From the NCBI RefSeq assembly GCF_029227915.1, contig NC_079887.1:6014001-6078000 (forward strand): a stretch of DNA of 64,000 nt. Reading direction: 5' to 3'. Shown one piece after another: positions 38,134-51,083 of the stretch. How positions within the stretch are numbered: the first letter of the stretch is position 1; each line of letters starts with the position of its first letter. The notes under the pieces were generated by a model. That model made no database searches and was not told the origin of the DNA. It saw only the letters and a list, made by a program, of their open reading frames with translations. The DNA comes from Hydractinia symbiolongicarpus (taxonomy: Eukaryota > Cnidaria > Hydrozoa > Anthoathecata > Hydractiniidae). Both the position numbers and the translations under genes were made by a program.

Positions 38134-40420
38134 CTTATTTATCTAAATGTTTATATAAAGCGCTACCACAGAGCCTAGTGTACTTGCTGAATTCCAGCAA
38201 TCATGTCGAATTAAGAAGAATGTTATCCCTTGGAGTCCAATTGGCTCATTTATCACATTTATAAGGTCACAGTCCAGAATCAGTTCAATTAAGTCCCACA
38301 GTCAATCGTTTCACTGTTGAAAGAGATACAACTTAGTAATATTGGAAATATATCACTAAATACATGTTGGTACGAATATGTGACGCAACCGTTGTAACTC
38401 AAACGGATTAATACCGCTAAGAAGTCAATGAAATATAGTTTTTGAAACTGTCTCTATTTCTTCAGCGCGAACTAACGGCTAGGATTGGTCCCACAGTAAA
38501 AAATAACTTATTTATCTTAATTTTTTAATAAAGCGCTACCACAGAGCCTAATGTAATCGCTGAATTCCTGCAATCATGTCAAATTAAGAAGAATGTTATT
38601 CCTTGGAGACGAATTGGCTCATTTATCACATTTATGAGGTCAAAGTCCAAAATCAGTTCAACTAAGTCCCAGAGTCAATCGCTGCACTGTTAAAAGCGAT
38701 GCAACCTAGTAATATGAGAAAAATATCGCTAAATGCATGTTGGTACGAAAATGTGACGCAACCGTTGTAACTGAAGCGGATTGATAGCGTTAGAAAGTCA
38801 ACGAAATGTAGTTTTTGAAACCGTCGTTATTTCTTCAGCCCTCGATAACGGCTACGATTGGTCCCACAGTAAAGAATGTCTTGATTATCTAAATTTTTAA
38901 ATGAACCGCTACGACAGCGACCAATGTAATCGCTAAGTTTCGGTAATCACGTCAAAATAAGAAGAATGTTATTTCTTGTAGTCCAATTGTCTCATTCATC
39001 ACATTTATCAGGTCACAGTCCAAAGTTAGTTCAATTAAGTACCACAGTCAATCGTTTCACTGTTAAAAGCGATGCAACCTAGTAATATCAGAAAAATATC
39101 ACAAAATACATGTTGGTACGAATATGTGACCCAATCGTTGTAACTCAAACGGACTGACACCGTTAGAAAGTCAGTGAGATGTAGTTTTTGAAACTGTCGT
39201 CCTTTCTTCATCACGCGATATCGGCTAGGATAGGTCCCACAGTAAAGAATGACTTATTTATCTAAATTTTTATATAAAGCGCTACCACAGAGCCTAGTGT
39301 ACTTGCTGAATTCCAGCAATCATGTCGAATTAAGAAGAATGTAATTCCTTGGAGTTCAATTGGCTCATTTATCACATTTATAAGGTCACAGTCCAGAATC
39401 AGTTCAATTAAGTCCCACAGTCAATCGTTTCACTGTTAAAAGAGATACAGCTTAGTAATATTGGAAAGATATCACTAAATACATGTTGGTACGAATATGT
39501 GACGCAACCGTTGTAACTCAAATGGTTTGGTACCGCTAAGAAGTCAATGAAATATAGTTTTTGAAACTGTCTCTATTTCTTCAGCGCGAACTAACGGCTA
39601 GGATTGGTCCCACAGTAAAAAATAACTTATTTATCTTAATTTTTTAATAAAGCGCTACCACAGAGCCTAATGTAATCGCTGAATTCCTGCAATCATGTCA
39701 AATTAAGAAGAATGTTATTCCTTGGAGACGAATTGGCTCATTTATCACATTTATGAGGTCAAAGTCCAAAATCAGTTCGACTAAGTCCCAGAGTCAATCG
39801 TTGCACTGTTAAAAGCGATGCAACCTAGTAATATGAGAAAAATATCGCTAAATGCATGTTGCTACGAAAATGTGACGCAACCGTTGTAACTGAAGCGGAT
39901 TGATAGCGTTAGAAAGTCAATAAAATTTAGTTTTTGAAACCGTCGTTATTTCTTCAGCCCTCGATAACGGCTACGATTGGTCCCACAGTAAAGAATGTCT
40001 TGATTATCTAAATTTTTAAATGAACCGCTACGACAGCGACCAATGTAATCGCTAAGTTTCGGTAATCACGTCAAATTAAGAAGAATGTTATTTCTTGTAG
40101 TCCAATTGTCTCATTCATCACATTTATCAGGTCACAGTCCAAAGTTAGTTCAATTAAGTACCACAGTCAATCGTTTCACTGTTAAAAGCGATGCAACCTA
40201 GTAATATCAGAAAAATATTGCAAAATACATGTTGGTACGAATATGTGACCCAATCGTTGTAACTCAAACGGACTGACACCGTTAGAAAGTCAGTGAGATG
40301 TAGTTTTTGAAACTGTCGTCCTTTCTTCAGCACGCGATAACGGCTAGGATAGGTCCTACAGTGAATAATGACTTATTTATCTAAATTTTTATATAAAGCG
40401 CTACCACAGAGCCTAGTGTA
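38134..40420. repeat. 1119-bp trimer higher-order repeat, about 2 tandem copies
   Basis: Markers 38286, 38659 and 39032 are followed by 39405, 39778 and 40151, each pair 1119 bp apart. Shared private text includes TTTATATAAAGCGC with GTGTACTTGCTG, AAAGAGATAC, AGTCCCAGAGTC, CTAAATGCATG, and AACCGCTACGACAGCGACC. The copies differ at scattered bases (AATGGTTTGG at 39521, TAAAATTTAG at about 39920). The same cassette occurs at 30544-31290 and 32409-33154. Confidence 0.87.
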
Positions 40421-41834
40421 CTCGCTGAGTTCCGGCAATCATGTCAAATTAAGAAGAATGTTATTTCATGGTGTCCAGTTGGCTCACTTATCACATTTAT
40501 AAGGTCACAGTCCAAAGTTAATTCAATTAAGTCCCACAGTCAAACGTTTAACTGTTAAAAGCGATGCAACCTAGTAATATCCGAATACTATCGCTAAATA
40601 CATGTTGGTACGAATATGTGACGCAACCGTTTTAACTCAAACCGATTCATACCGCCAGAAAGTCAATGAAATGTAGTCTTTGAAACTGTTCCTATTAATT
40701 CAGCGTGTGCTAACGGCCAGGATTGGTCCCACAGTAAAAAAAGACTTATTTATCTAAATTTTTAAAAAAAGCGCTACCACAGAGCCTAATGTAATCGCTG
40801 AAATCCAGCAATCATGTCAAATTAAGAAGAATGTTATTCCTTGGAGACCAATTGGCTCATTCATCACATTAATAAGGTCACAGTCCAGAATAAGTTCAAT
40901 TAAGTCCCACAGTCAATCGATTCACTGTTAAAAGCGCTACAACTTAGTAATAACGGAAGAAAATCACTTATTACATATTGGTACGAATATGTGACGCAAC
41001 CGTTGTCACTCAAAGGGATTGACACCGTTAAAAAATCAATGAAATGGAGTTTTTTAGAATGTCTTTACTTCTTCAGCGCGAACTAACGGCTAGGATTGGT
41101 CCCACAGTAAAAAAAGACTTAATTATCTGAATTTTTAAATAAAGCGCTACCACAGAGCCTAATGTAATCGCCGAATTCCAGAAATCACGTCAAATTAAGA
41201 ATAATGTTATTCCTTGGAGATCAATTGGCTCATTTATCACATTGATAAGGTCACAGTCCAGAATCAGTTCAATTAAGTCCCACAGTCAAACGTTTCACTC
41301 TTATAAGCGATGCAACCTAGTAATATCTGAATACTATCGCTAAATACATGTTGGCACGAATATGTGACCCAACCGTTGTAACTCAAACTAATTTATACCG
41401 TGAGAAAGTCAATGAAATGTAGTTTTTCAGAATGTCTTTACTTCTTCAGCGGGCAATAATGGCTAGGATTCCTCCCACTGTAAAGAATGACTTATTTATC
41501 TAAGTTTTTAAATGAAGCGCTACCACAGGGTCCAGTGTAATCGCTGAGTTCCGGCAATCATGTCATATTAAGAAGCATGATATTTTTTGGGGTCCAGTTG
41601 GCTCACTTATAACATTTATAAGGTCACAGTCCAAAGTCACTTCAATTAAGTCCCAGAGTCAATCGTTTCACTGTTAAAAGCCATATAACTTAGCACTATC
41701 GGAAAAATGTCACTAAATACATGTTGGTACGAATATATGACGCAACCGTTTTAACTCAAACGGAATGATACCGCCAAAAATTCAATGAAATGTAGTTTTT
41801 GAGAATGTCTCTATTTCTCCAGCGCGTGCAAACA
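40421..41834. repeat. Mixed monomers at the edge of the 29-bp-insert block
   Basis: About four monomers and no gene. Monomers at 40524 and 40897 resemble 31663 and 32036 (offset about 8861). The monomer at 41643 is the first of the GTCACTTCAATTAAG, CTTAGCACTATCGG type that dominates to 51280. Confidence 0.78.
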
Positions 41835-44138
41835 GCCAGGATTAGTCCCACAGTAAAAAGTGACTTACGTATCTAAATTATTAAATAAAGCGCTACCACA
41901 GAGCCTAGTGTACTCGCTGAATTCCCGCAATCATGGCAAATTAAGAAGAATGTCATTCCTTGGAGTCCACTTGGGTCATTTATCGCAATTACAAGGTCAC
42001 AGTCCAGAATCAGTTTAATTAAGTTTCACAGTCAATCGTTTCACTGTTAAAAGCGATACAACTTAGTAATATCGAAAAAAAATCACTAAATACATGTTGG
42101 TACGAATATGTGAGGCAACCGTTTTAACTCAAACGGAATGATACCGCCAAAAATTCAATGAAATGTAGTTTTTGAGAATGTCTCTATTTCTTCAGCGCGT
42201 GCTAACGGCCAGGATTAGTCCGACAGTAAAAAGTGACTTATCTATCTAAATTATTAAATAAAGCGCCACCACAGAACCCACTGTACTCGCTGAATTCCAG
42301 CAATCATGGCGAATTAAGAAGAATGTTATTCCTTGGAGACCACTTGTGTCATTTACCGCAATTACAAGATCACAGTCCAGAATCAGTTCAATTAAGTTCC
42401 ACAGTCAATCGTTTCACTGTTAAAAGCGATATAACTTAGTAATATCGGAAAGATATCACTGAATACTTGTTGGTACGACTATGTGACGCAACCGTTGTAA
42501 CTCAAGCGGATTGATACCGCCAAGAAGTCAATGAAATGTAGTTTTTGAAACTGTCGTTATTTCTTCAGCCCCCGATAACGGCTACGATTGGTCCCACGGT
42601 AAAGAATTTCTTGATTATCTAAATTTTTAAATGAACCGCTACGACAGCGACCAATGTAATCGTTAAGTTTCGGTAATCGCGTCAAATTAAGAAGAATGTT
42701 ATCTCATAGAGTCCAGATGGCTCACTTATCACATTTATAAGGTCACAGTCCAGAATCAGTTCAATTAAGTCCCACAGTCAATCGATTCACTGTTAAAAGC
42801 GCTACAACTTAGTAATATCGGAAGAAAATCACTTATTACATGTTGGTACGAATATGTGACGCAGCCGTTGTCACTCAAAGGGATTGACACCGTTGGAAAA
42901 TCAATGAAATGGAGTTTTTCAGAATGTCTTTACTTCTTTAGCGCGAACTAAAGGCGAGGATTGGTCCCACAGTAAAAAAAGACTTATTTATCTGAATTTT
43001 TAAATAAAGCGCTACCACAGAGCCTAATGTAATCGCTGAATTCCAGCAATCACGTCAAATTAAGAATAATGTGATTCCTTGGAGATCAATTGGCTCATTT
43101 ATCACATTTATAAGGTCACAGTCCAGAATCAGTTCAATTAAGTCCCACAGTCAAACTTTTCACTGTTATAAGCGATGCAACCTAGTAATATCCGAATACT
43201 ATCGCTAAATACATGTTGGAACGAATATGTGGCCCAACCTTTGTAACTCAAATTAATTTGTACCGCCAGAAAGTCAATGAAATGTAGTTTTTGAAACTGT
43301 CGCTATTTCTTTAGCGCGCAATAATGGTTAGGATTCCTCCCACTGTAAAGAATGACTTATTTATCTAAGTTTTTAAATGAAGCGCTACCACAGGGTCCAG
43401 TGTAGTCGCTGAGTTCCGGCAATCATGTCATATTAAGAAGCATGATATTTTTTGGGGTCCAGTTGGCTCACTTATCACATTTATAACGTCACAGTCCAAA
43501 GTCACTTCAATTAAGTCCCAGAGTCAATCGTTTCACTGTTAAAAGTGATATAACTTAGCACTATCGGAAAAATGTCACTAAATACATGTTGGTACGAATA
43601 TGTGACGCAACCGTTTTAACTCAAACGGAATGATAGCGCCAAAAATTCAATGAAATGTAGTTTTTGAGAATGTCTCTATTTCTTCAGCGCGTGCAAACAG
43701 CCAGGATTAGTCCCACAGTAAAAAGTGACTTATTTATCTAAATTATTAAATAAAGCGCTACCACAGAGCCTAGTGTACTCGCTGAATTCCAGCAATCATG
43801 GCGAATTAAGAAGAATGTTATTCCTCGGAGTCCACTTGGGTCATTTATCGCAATTACAAGGTCACAGTCCAGAATCAGTTCAATTAAGTCCCTCAGTCAA
43901 TCGTTTCACTGTTAAAAGCGATACAACTTAGTAATATCGAAAATAAATCACTAAATACATGTTGGTACGAATATGTGAGGCAACCGTTTTAACTCAAACG
44001 GAATGATACCGCCAAAAATTCAATGAAATTTTGTTTTTGAGAATGTCTCTATTTCTTCAGCGCGTGCTAACGGCCAGGATTAGTCCCACAGAAAAAAGTG
44101 ACTTATTTATCTAAATTATTAAATAAAGCGCTACCACA

Positions 44139-44196
44139 GAGCTTAGTGTACTCGCTGAATTCCAGCAGGGCCAAGTGTAATCGCTGAGTTCCGTCA
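44139..44196. repeat. 29-bp internal duplication 1 (402-bp monomer)
   Basis: 44139-44167 (GAGCTTAGTGTACTCGCTGA onward) is followed at once by 44168-44196 (GGGCCAAGTGTAATCGCTGA onward). Both are the same 29-bp stretch of the monomer. The first has the TACTCG..AATTCCAGCA variants of the open-frame subfamily, the second the TAATCG..AGTTCCGTCA variants of another subfamily, so the join is between two different monomer types. Confidence 0.92.
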
Positions 44197-44540
44197 ATCA
44201 TGTCAAATTAAGAAACATGATATTTTTTGGGGTCCAGTTGGCTCACTTATCGCATTTATAAGGTCACAGTCCAAAGTCACTTCAATTAAGTCCCAGAGTC
44301 AATCGTTTCACTGTTAAAAGACATATAACTTAGCACTATCGGAAAAATGTCACTAAATACATGTTGGTACGAATATGTGACGCAACCGTTTTAACTCAAA
44401 CAGAATGATACCGCCAAAAATTCAATGAAATGTAGTTTTTGAGAATGTCTCCATTTCTTCAGCGCGTGCTAACGGCCAGGATTAGTTCCAAAGTAAAAAG
44501 TGACTTATTTATCTAAATTATTAAATAAAGCGCTACCACA

Positions 44541-44598
44541 GAGCCTAGTGTACTCGCTGAATTCCAGCAGTGTCCAGTGTAATCGCTGAGTTCCGTCA
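44541..44598. repeat. 29-bp internal duplication 2 (402-bp monomer)
   Basis: This is the same structure as at 44139-44196, with GAGCCTAGTG in the first half and GTGTCCAGTG in the second. The small differences from duplication 1 show that the chimera diverged after it formed. Confidence 0.92.
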
Positions 44599-47180
44599 AT
44601 CATGTCAAATTAAGAAACATGATATTTTTTGGGGTCCAGTTGGCTCACTTATCACATTTATAACGTCACAGTCCAAAGTCACTTCAATTAAGTCCCAGAG
44701 TCAATCGTTTCACTGTTAAAAGTGATATAACTTAGCACTATCGGAAAAATGTCACTAAATACATGTTGGTACGGATATGTGACGCAACCGTTTTAACTCA
44801 AACGGAATGATAGCGCCAAAAATTCAATGAAATGTAGTTTTTGAGAATGTCTCTATTTCTTCAGCGCGTGCTAACGGCCAGGATTAGTCCCACAGTAAAA
44901 AGTGACTTACGTATCTAAATTATTAAATAAAGCGCTACCACAGAGCCTAGTGTACTCGCTGAATTCCCGCAATCATGGCAAATTAAGAAGAATGTCATTC
45001 CTTGGAGTCCACTTGGGTCATTTATCGCAATTACAAGGTCACAGTCCAGAATCAGTTTAATTAAGTTTCACAGTCAATCGTTTCACTGTTAAAAGCGATA
45101 CAACTTAGTAATATCGAAAAAAAATCACTAAATACATGTTGGTACGAATATGTGAGGCAACCGTTTTAACTCAAACGGAATGATACCGCCAAAAATTCAA
45201 TGAAATGTAGTTTTTGAGAATGTCTCTATTTCTTCAGCGCGTGCTAACGGCCAGGATTAGTCCGACAGTAAAAAGTGACTTATCTATCTAAATTATTAAA
45301 TAAAGCGCCACCACAGAACCCACTGTACTCGCTGAATTCCAGCAATCATGGCGAATTAAGAAGAATGTTATTCCTTGGAGACCACTTGTGTCATTTACCG
45401 CAATTACAAGATCACAGTCCAGAATCAGTTCAATTAAGTTCCACAGTCAATCGTTTCACTGTTAAAAGCGATATAACTTAGTAATATCGGAAAGATATCA
45501 CTGAATACTTGTTGGTACGACTATGTGACGCAACCGTTGTAACTCAAGCGGATTGATACCGCCAAGAAGTCAATGAAATGTAGTTTTTGAAACTGTCGTT
45601 ATTTCTTCAGCCCCCGATAACGGCTACGATTGGTCCCACGGTAAAGAATTTCTTGATTATCTAAATTTTTAAATGAACCGCTACGACAGCGACCAATGTA
45701 ATCGTTAAGTTTCGGTAATCGCGTCAAATTAAGAAGAATGTTATCTCATAGAGTCCAGATGGCTCACTTATCACATTTATAAGGTCACAGTCCAGAATCA
45801 GTTCAATTAAGTCCCACAGTCAATCGATTCACTGTTAAAAGCGCTACAACTTAGTAATATCGGAAGAAAATCACTTATTACATGTTGGTACGAATATGTG
45901 ACGCAGCCGTTGTCACTCAAAGGGATTGACACCGTTGGAAAATCAATGAAATGGAGTTTTTCAGAATGTCTTTACTTCTTTAGCGCGAACTAAAGGCGAG
46001 GATTGGTCCCACAGTAAAAAAAGACTTATTTATCTGAATTTTTAAATAAAGCGCTACCACAGAGCCTAATGTAATCGCTGAATTCCAGCAATCACGTCAA
46101 ATTAAGAATAATGTGATTCCTTGGAGATCAATTGGCTCATTTATCACATTTATAAGGTCACAGTCCAGAATCAGTTCAATTAAGTCCCACAGTCAAACTT
46201 TTCACTGTTATAAGCGATGCAACCTAGTAATATCCGAATACTATCGCTAAATACATGTTGGAACGAATATGTGGCCCAACCTTTGTAACTCAAATTAATT
46301 TGTACCGCCAGAAAGTCAATGAAATGTAGTTTTTGAAACTGTCGCTATTTCTTTAGCGCGCAATAATGGTTAGGATTCCTCCCACTGTAAAGAATGACTT
46401 ATTTATCTAAGTTTTTAAATGAAGCGCTACCACAGGGTCCAGTGTAGTCGCTGAGTTCCGGCAATCATGTCATATTAAGAAGCATGATATTTTTTGGGGT
46501 CCAGTTGGCTCACTTATCACATTTATAACGTCACAGTCCAAAGTCACTTCAATTAAGTCCCAGAGTCAATCGTTTCACTGTTAAAAGTGATATAACTTAG
46601 CACTATCGGAAAAATGTCACTAAATACATGTTGGTACGAATATGTGACGCAACCGTTTTAACTCAAACGGAATGATAGCGCCAAAAATTCAATGAAATGT
46701 AGTTTTTGAGAATGTCTCTATTTCTTCAGCGCGTGCAAACAGCCAGGATTAGTCCCACAGTAAAAAGTGACTTATTTATCTAAATTATTAAATAAAGCGC
46801 TACCACAGAGCCTAGTGTACTCGCTGAATTCCAGCAATCATGGCGAATTAAGAAGAATGTTATTCCTCGGAGTCCACTTGGGTCATTTATCGCAATTACA
46901 AGGTCACAGTCCAGAATCAGTTCAATTAAGTCCCTCAGTCAATCGTTTCACTGTTAAAAGCGATACAACTTAGTAATATCGAAAATAAATCACTAAATAC
47001 ATGTTGGTACGAATATGTGAGGCAACCGTTTTAACTCAAACGGAATGATACCGCCAAAAATTCAATGAAATTTTGTTTTTGAGAATGTCTCTATTTCTTC
47101 AGCGCGTGCTAACGGCCAGGATTAGTCCCACAGAAAAAAGTGACTTATTTATCTAAATTATTAAATAAAGCGCTACCACA

Positions 47181-47238
47181 GAGCTTAGTGTACTCGCTGA
47201 ATTCCAGCAGGGCCAAGTGTAATCGCTGAGTTCCGTCA
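47181..47238. repeat. 29-bp internal duplication 3
   Basis: Copy of 44139-44196 carried by the 3042-bp duplication (GAGCTTAGTG then GGGCCAAGTG). Confidence 0.92.
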
Positions 47239-47582
47239 ATCATGTCAAATTAAGAAACATGATATTTTTTGGGGTCCAGTTGGCTCACTTATCGCATTTA
47301 TAAGGTCACAGTCCAAAGTCACTTCAATTAAGTCCCAGAGTCAATCGTTTCACTGTTAAAAGACATATAACTTAGCACTATCGGAAAAATGTCACTAAAT
47401 ACATGTTGGTACGAATATGTGACGCAACCGTTTTAACTCAAACAGAATGATACCGCCAAAAATTCAATGAAATGTAGTTTTTGAGAATGTCTCCATTTCT
47501 TCAGCGCGTGCTAACGGCCAGGATTAGTTCCAAAGTAAAAAGTGACTTATTTATCTAAATTATTAAATAAAGCGCTACCACA

Positions 47583-47640
47583 GAGCCTAGTGTACTCGCT
47601 GAATTCCAGCAGTGTCCAGTGTAATCGCTGAGTTCCGTCA
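47583..47640. repeat. 29-bp internal duplication 4
   Basis: Copy of 44541-44598 carried by the 3042-bp duplication (GAGCCTAGTG then GTGTCCAGTG). Confidence 0.92.
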
Positions 47641-48729
47641 ATCATGTCAAATTAAGAAACATGATATTTTTTGGGGTCCAGTTGGCTCACTTATCACATT
47701 TATAACGTCACAGTCCAAAGTCACTTCAATTAAGTCCCAGAGTCAATCGTTTCACTGTTAAAAGTGATATAACTTAGCACTATCGGAAAAATGTCACTAA
47801 ATACATGTTGGTACGGATATGTGACACAACCGTTTTAACTCAAACGGAATGATACCGCCAAAAATTCAATGAAATGTAGTTTTTGAGAATGTCTCTATTT
47901 CTTCAGCGCGTGCAAACAGCCAGTATTAGTCCCACAGTAAAAAGTGACTTATTTATCTAAATTATTAAATAAAGCGCTACCGCAGAGCCTAGTGTACTCG
48001 CTGAATTCCAGCAATCATGGCGAATTAAGAAGAATGTTATTCCTTGGAGTCCACTTGGGTCATTTATCGCAATTACAAGGTCACAGTCCAGAATCAGTTC
48101 AATTAAGTCCCTCAGTCAATCGTTTCGCTGTTAAAAGCGATACAACTTAGTAATATCGAAAAAAAATCACTAAATACATGTTGGTACGAATATGTGTGGC
48201 AACCGTTTTAACTCAAACGGAATGATACCGCCAAAAATTCAATGAAATTTTGTTTTTGAGAATGTCTCTATTTCTTCAGCGCGTGCTAACGGCCAGGATT
48301 GGTCCCACAGTAAAAATGCCTAACTTATCTAAATTTTTAAATGAAGCGCTTCCACAGCGCCCAGTGTAATCGCTGAATTCCAACAATCATGTCAAAGTAA
48401 GAAACATGATATTTTTTGGGGTCCAGTTGGCTCACTTATCACATTTATAAGGTCACAGTCCAAAGTCACTTCAATTAAGTCCCAGAGTCAATCGTTTCAC
48501 TGTTAAAAGACATATAACTTAGCACTATCGGAAAAATGTCACTAAATACATGTTGGTACGAATATGTGACGCAACCGTTTTAACTCAAACAGAATGATAC
48601 CGCCAAAAATTCAATGAAATGTAGTTTTTGAGAATGTCTCTATTTTTTCAGCGCGTGCTAACGGCCAGGATTAGTTCCAAAGTAAAAAGTGACTTATTTA
48701 TCTAAATTATTAAATAAAGCGCTACCACA

Positions 48730-48787
48730 GAGCCTAGTGTACTCGCTGAATTCCAGCAGTGTCCAGTGTAATCGCTGAGTTCCGTCA
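48730..48787. repeat. 29-bp internal duplication 5
   Basis: GTGTCCAGTG form, 1147 bp after duplication 4, matching the 1147-bp trimer step of this stretch. Confidence 0.91.
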
Positions 48788-50250
48788 ATCATGTCAAATT
48801 AAGAAACATGATATTTTTTGGGGTCCAGTTGGCTCACTTATCACATTTATAACGTCACAGTCCAAAGTCACTTCAATTAAGTCCCAGAGTCAATCGTTTC
48901 ACTGTTAAAAGTGATATAACTTAGCACTATCGGAAAAATGTCACTAAATACATGTTGGTACGGATATGTAACGCAACCGTTTTAACTCAAACGGAATGAT
49001 AGCGCCAAAAATTCAATGAAATGTAGTTTTTGAGAATGTCTCTATTTCTTCAGCGCGTGCAAACAGCCAGTATTAGTCCCACAGTAAAAAGTGACTTATT
49101 TATCTAAATTATTAAATAAAGCGCTACCGCAGAGCCTAGTGTACTCGCTGAATTCCAGCAATCATGGCGAATTAAGAAGAATGTTATTCCTTGGAGTCCA
49201 CTTGGGTCATTTATCGCAATTACAAGGTCACAGTCCAGAATCAGTTCAATTAAGTCCCTCAGTCAATCGTTTCGCTGTTAAAAGCGATACAACTTAGTAA
49301 TATCGAAAAAAAATCACTAAATACATGTTGGTACGAATATGTGTGGCAACCGTTTTAACTCAAACGGAATGATACCGCCAAAAATTCAATGAAATTTTGT
49401 TTTTGAGAATGTCTCTATTTCTTCAGCGCGTGCTAACGGCCAGGATTGGTCCCACAGAAAAAAGTGACTTATTTATCTAAATTATTAAATGAAGCGCTTC
49501 CACAGCGCCCAGTGTAATCGCTGAATTCCAACAATCATGTCAAAGTAAGAAACATGATATTTTTTGGGGTCCAGTTGGCTCACTTATCACATTTATAAGG
49601 TCACAGTCCAAAGTCACTTCAATTAAGTCCCAGAGTCAATCGTTTCACTGTTAAAAGACATATAACTTAGCACTATCGGAAAAATGTCACTAAATACATG
49701 TTGGTACGAATATGTGACGCAACCGTTTTAACTCAAACAGAATGATACCGCCAAAAATTCAATGAAATGTAATTTTTGAGAATGTCTCTATTTCTTCAGC
49801 GCGTGCTAACGGCCAGGATTAGTTCCAAAGTAAAAAGTGACTTATTTATCTAAATTATTAAATAGAGCGCTACCACAGAGCCTAGTGTACTCGCTGAATT
49901 CCAGCAATCATGGCGAATTAAGAAGAATGTTATTCCTTGGAGTCCACTTGGGTCATTTGTCGCAATTACAAGGTCACAGTCCAGAATCAGTTCAATTAAG
50001 TCCCTCAGTCAATCGTTTCGCTGTTAAAAGCGATACAACTTAGTAATATCGAAAAAAAATCACTAAATACATGTTGGTACGAATATGTGTGGCAACCGTT
50101 TTAACTCAAACGGAATGATACCGCCAAAAATTCAATGAAATTTTGTTTTTGAGAATGTCTCTATTTCTTCAGCGCGTGCTAACGGCCAGGATTAGTCCCA
50201 CAGAAAAAAGTGACTTATTTATCTAAATTATTAAATAAAGCGCTACCACA

Positions 50251-50308
50251 GAGCTTAGTGTACTCGCTGAATTCCAGCAGGGCCAAGTGTAATCGCTGAG
50301 TTCCGTCA
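50251..50308. repeat. 29-bp internal duplication 6
   Basis: GAGCTTAGTG/GGGCCAAGTG form, giving a 402-bp marker interval (49993 to 50395). Confidence 0.91.
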
Positions 50309-51025
50309 ATCATGTCAAATTAAGAAACATGATATTTTTTGGGGTCCAGTTGGCTCACTTATCACATTTATAAGGTCACAGTCCAAAGTCACTTCAATTA
50401 AGTCCCAGAGTCAATCGTTTCACTGTTAAAAGACATATAACTTAGCACTATCGGAAAAATGTCACTAAATACATGTTGGTACGAATATGTGACGCAACCG
50501 TTTTAACTCAAACAAAATGATACCGCCAAAAATTCAATGAAATGTAGTGTTTGAGAATGTCTCTATTTCTTCAGCGCGTGCTAACGACCAGGATTAGTTC
50601 CAAAGTAAAAAGTGACTTATTTATCTAAATTATTAAATAAAGCGCTACCACAGAGCCTAGTGTACTCGCTGAATTCCAGCAATCATGGCGAATTAAGAAG
50701 AATGTTATTCCTTGGAGTCCACTTGGGTCATTTATTGCAATTACAAGGTCACAGTCCAGAATCAGTTCAATTAAGTCCCTCAGTCAATCGTTTCACTGTT
50801 AAAAGCGATACAACTTAGTAATATCGAAAGAAAATCACTAAATACATGTTGGTACGAATATGTGACGCAACCGTTTTAACTCAAACAGAATGATACCGCC
50901 AAAAATTCAATGAAATTTTGTTTTTGAGAATGTCTCTATTCCTTCAGCGCGTGCTAACGGCCAGGATTAGTCCCACAGAAAAAAGTGACTTATTTATCTA
51001 AATTATTAAATAAAGCGCTACCACA

Positions 51026-51083
51026 GAGCTTAGTGTACTCGCTGAATTTCAGCAGGGCCAAGTGTAATCGCTGAATTCCGTCA
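51026..51083. repeat. 29-bp internal duplication 7
   Basis: GAGCTTAGTG/GGGCCAAGTG form with GAATTTCAGCA and a second-half GAATTCCG, giving a 402-bp interval (50768 to 51170). Confidence 0.9.

Larger units (their letters stand above)
41835..44876. repeat. 3042-bp higher-order repeat, copy 1
   Basis: 41835-44783 reads the same as 44877-47825 at an offset of 3042, with no difference in the lines compared. The unit has eight marker intervals, six of 373 bp and two of 402 bp. It carries GTCTCCATTTC (about 44446), GTACGGATATG, GCAGCCGTTGTCAC and GGCGAGGATTGG. The first copy is bounded on the left by GTGCAAACAGCC against GTGCTAACGGCC. Confidence 0.94.
44877..47825. repeat. 3042-bp higher-order repeat, copy 2
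   Basis: This copy is identical by eye to 41835-44783. The match ends at 47826, where GTGACGCAACC becomes GTGACACAACC. Both 29-bp internal duplications of copy 1 are present at the shifted positions, so they predate this amplification. Confidence 0.94.

Noticed and set aside
42233-42439. 68-codon open frame, repeated nine more times between 43725 and 63978
   Set aside because: It lies wholly inside the satellite monomer and starts at GTG. It has no nearby promoter or ribosome-site signal and no recognised domain. It is open only because its subfamily lost two stops. Copies differ in a way that follows subfamily history, not protein constraint.
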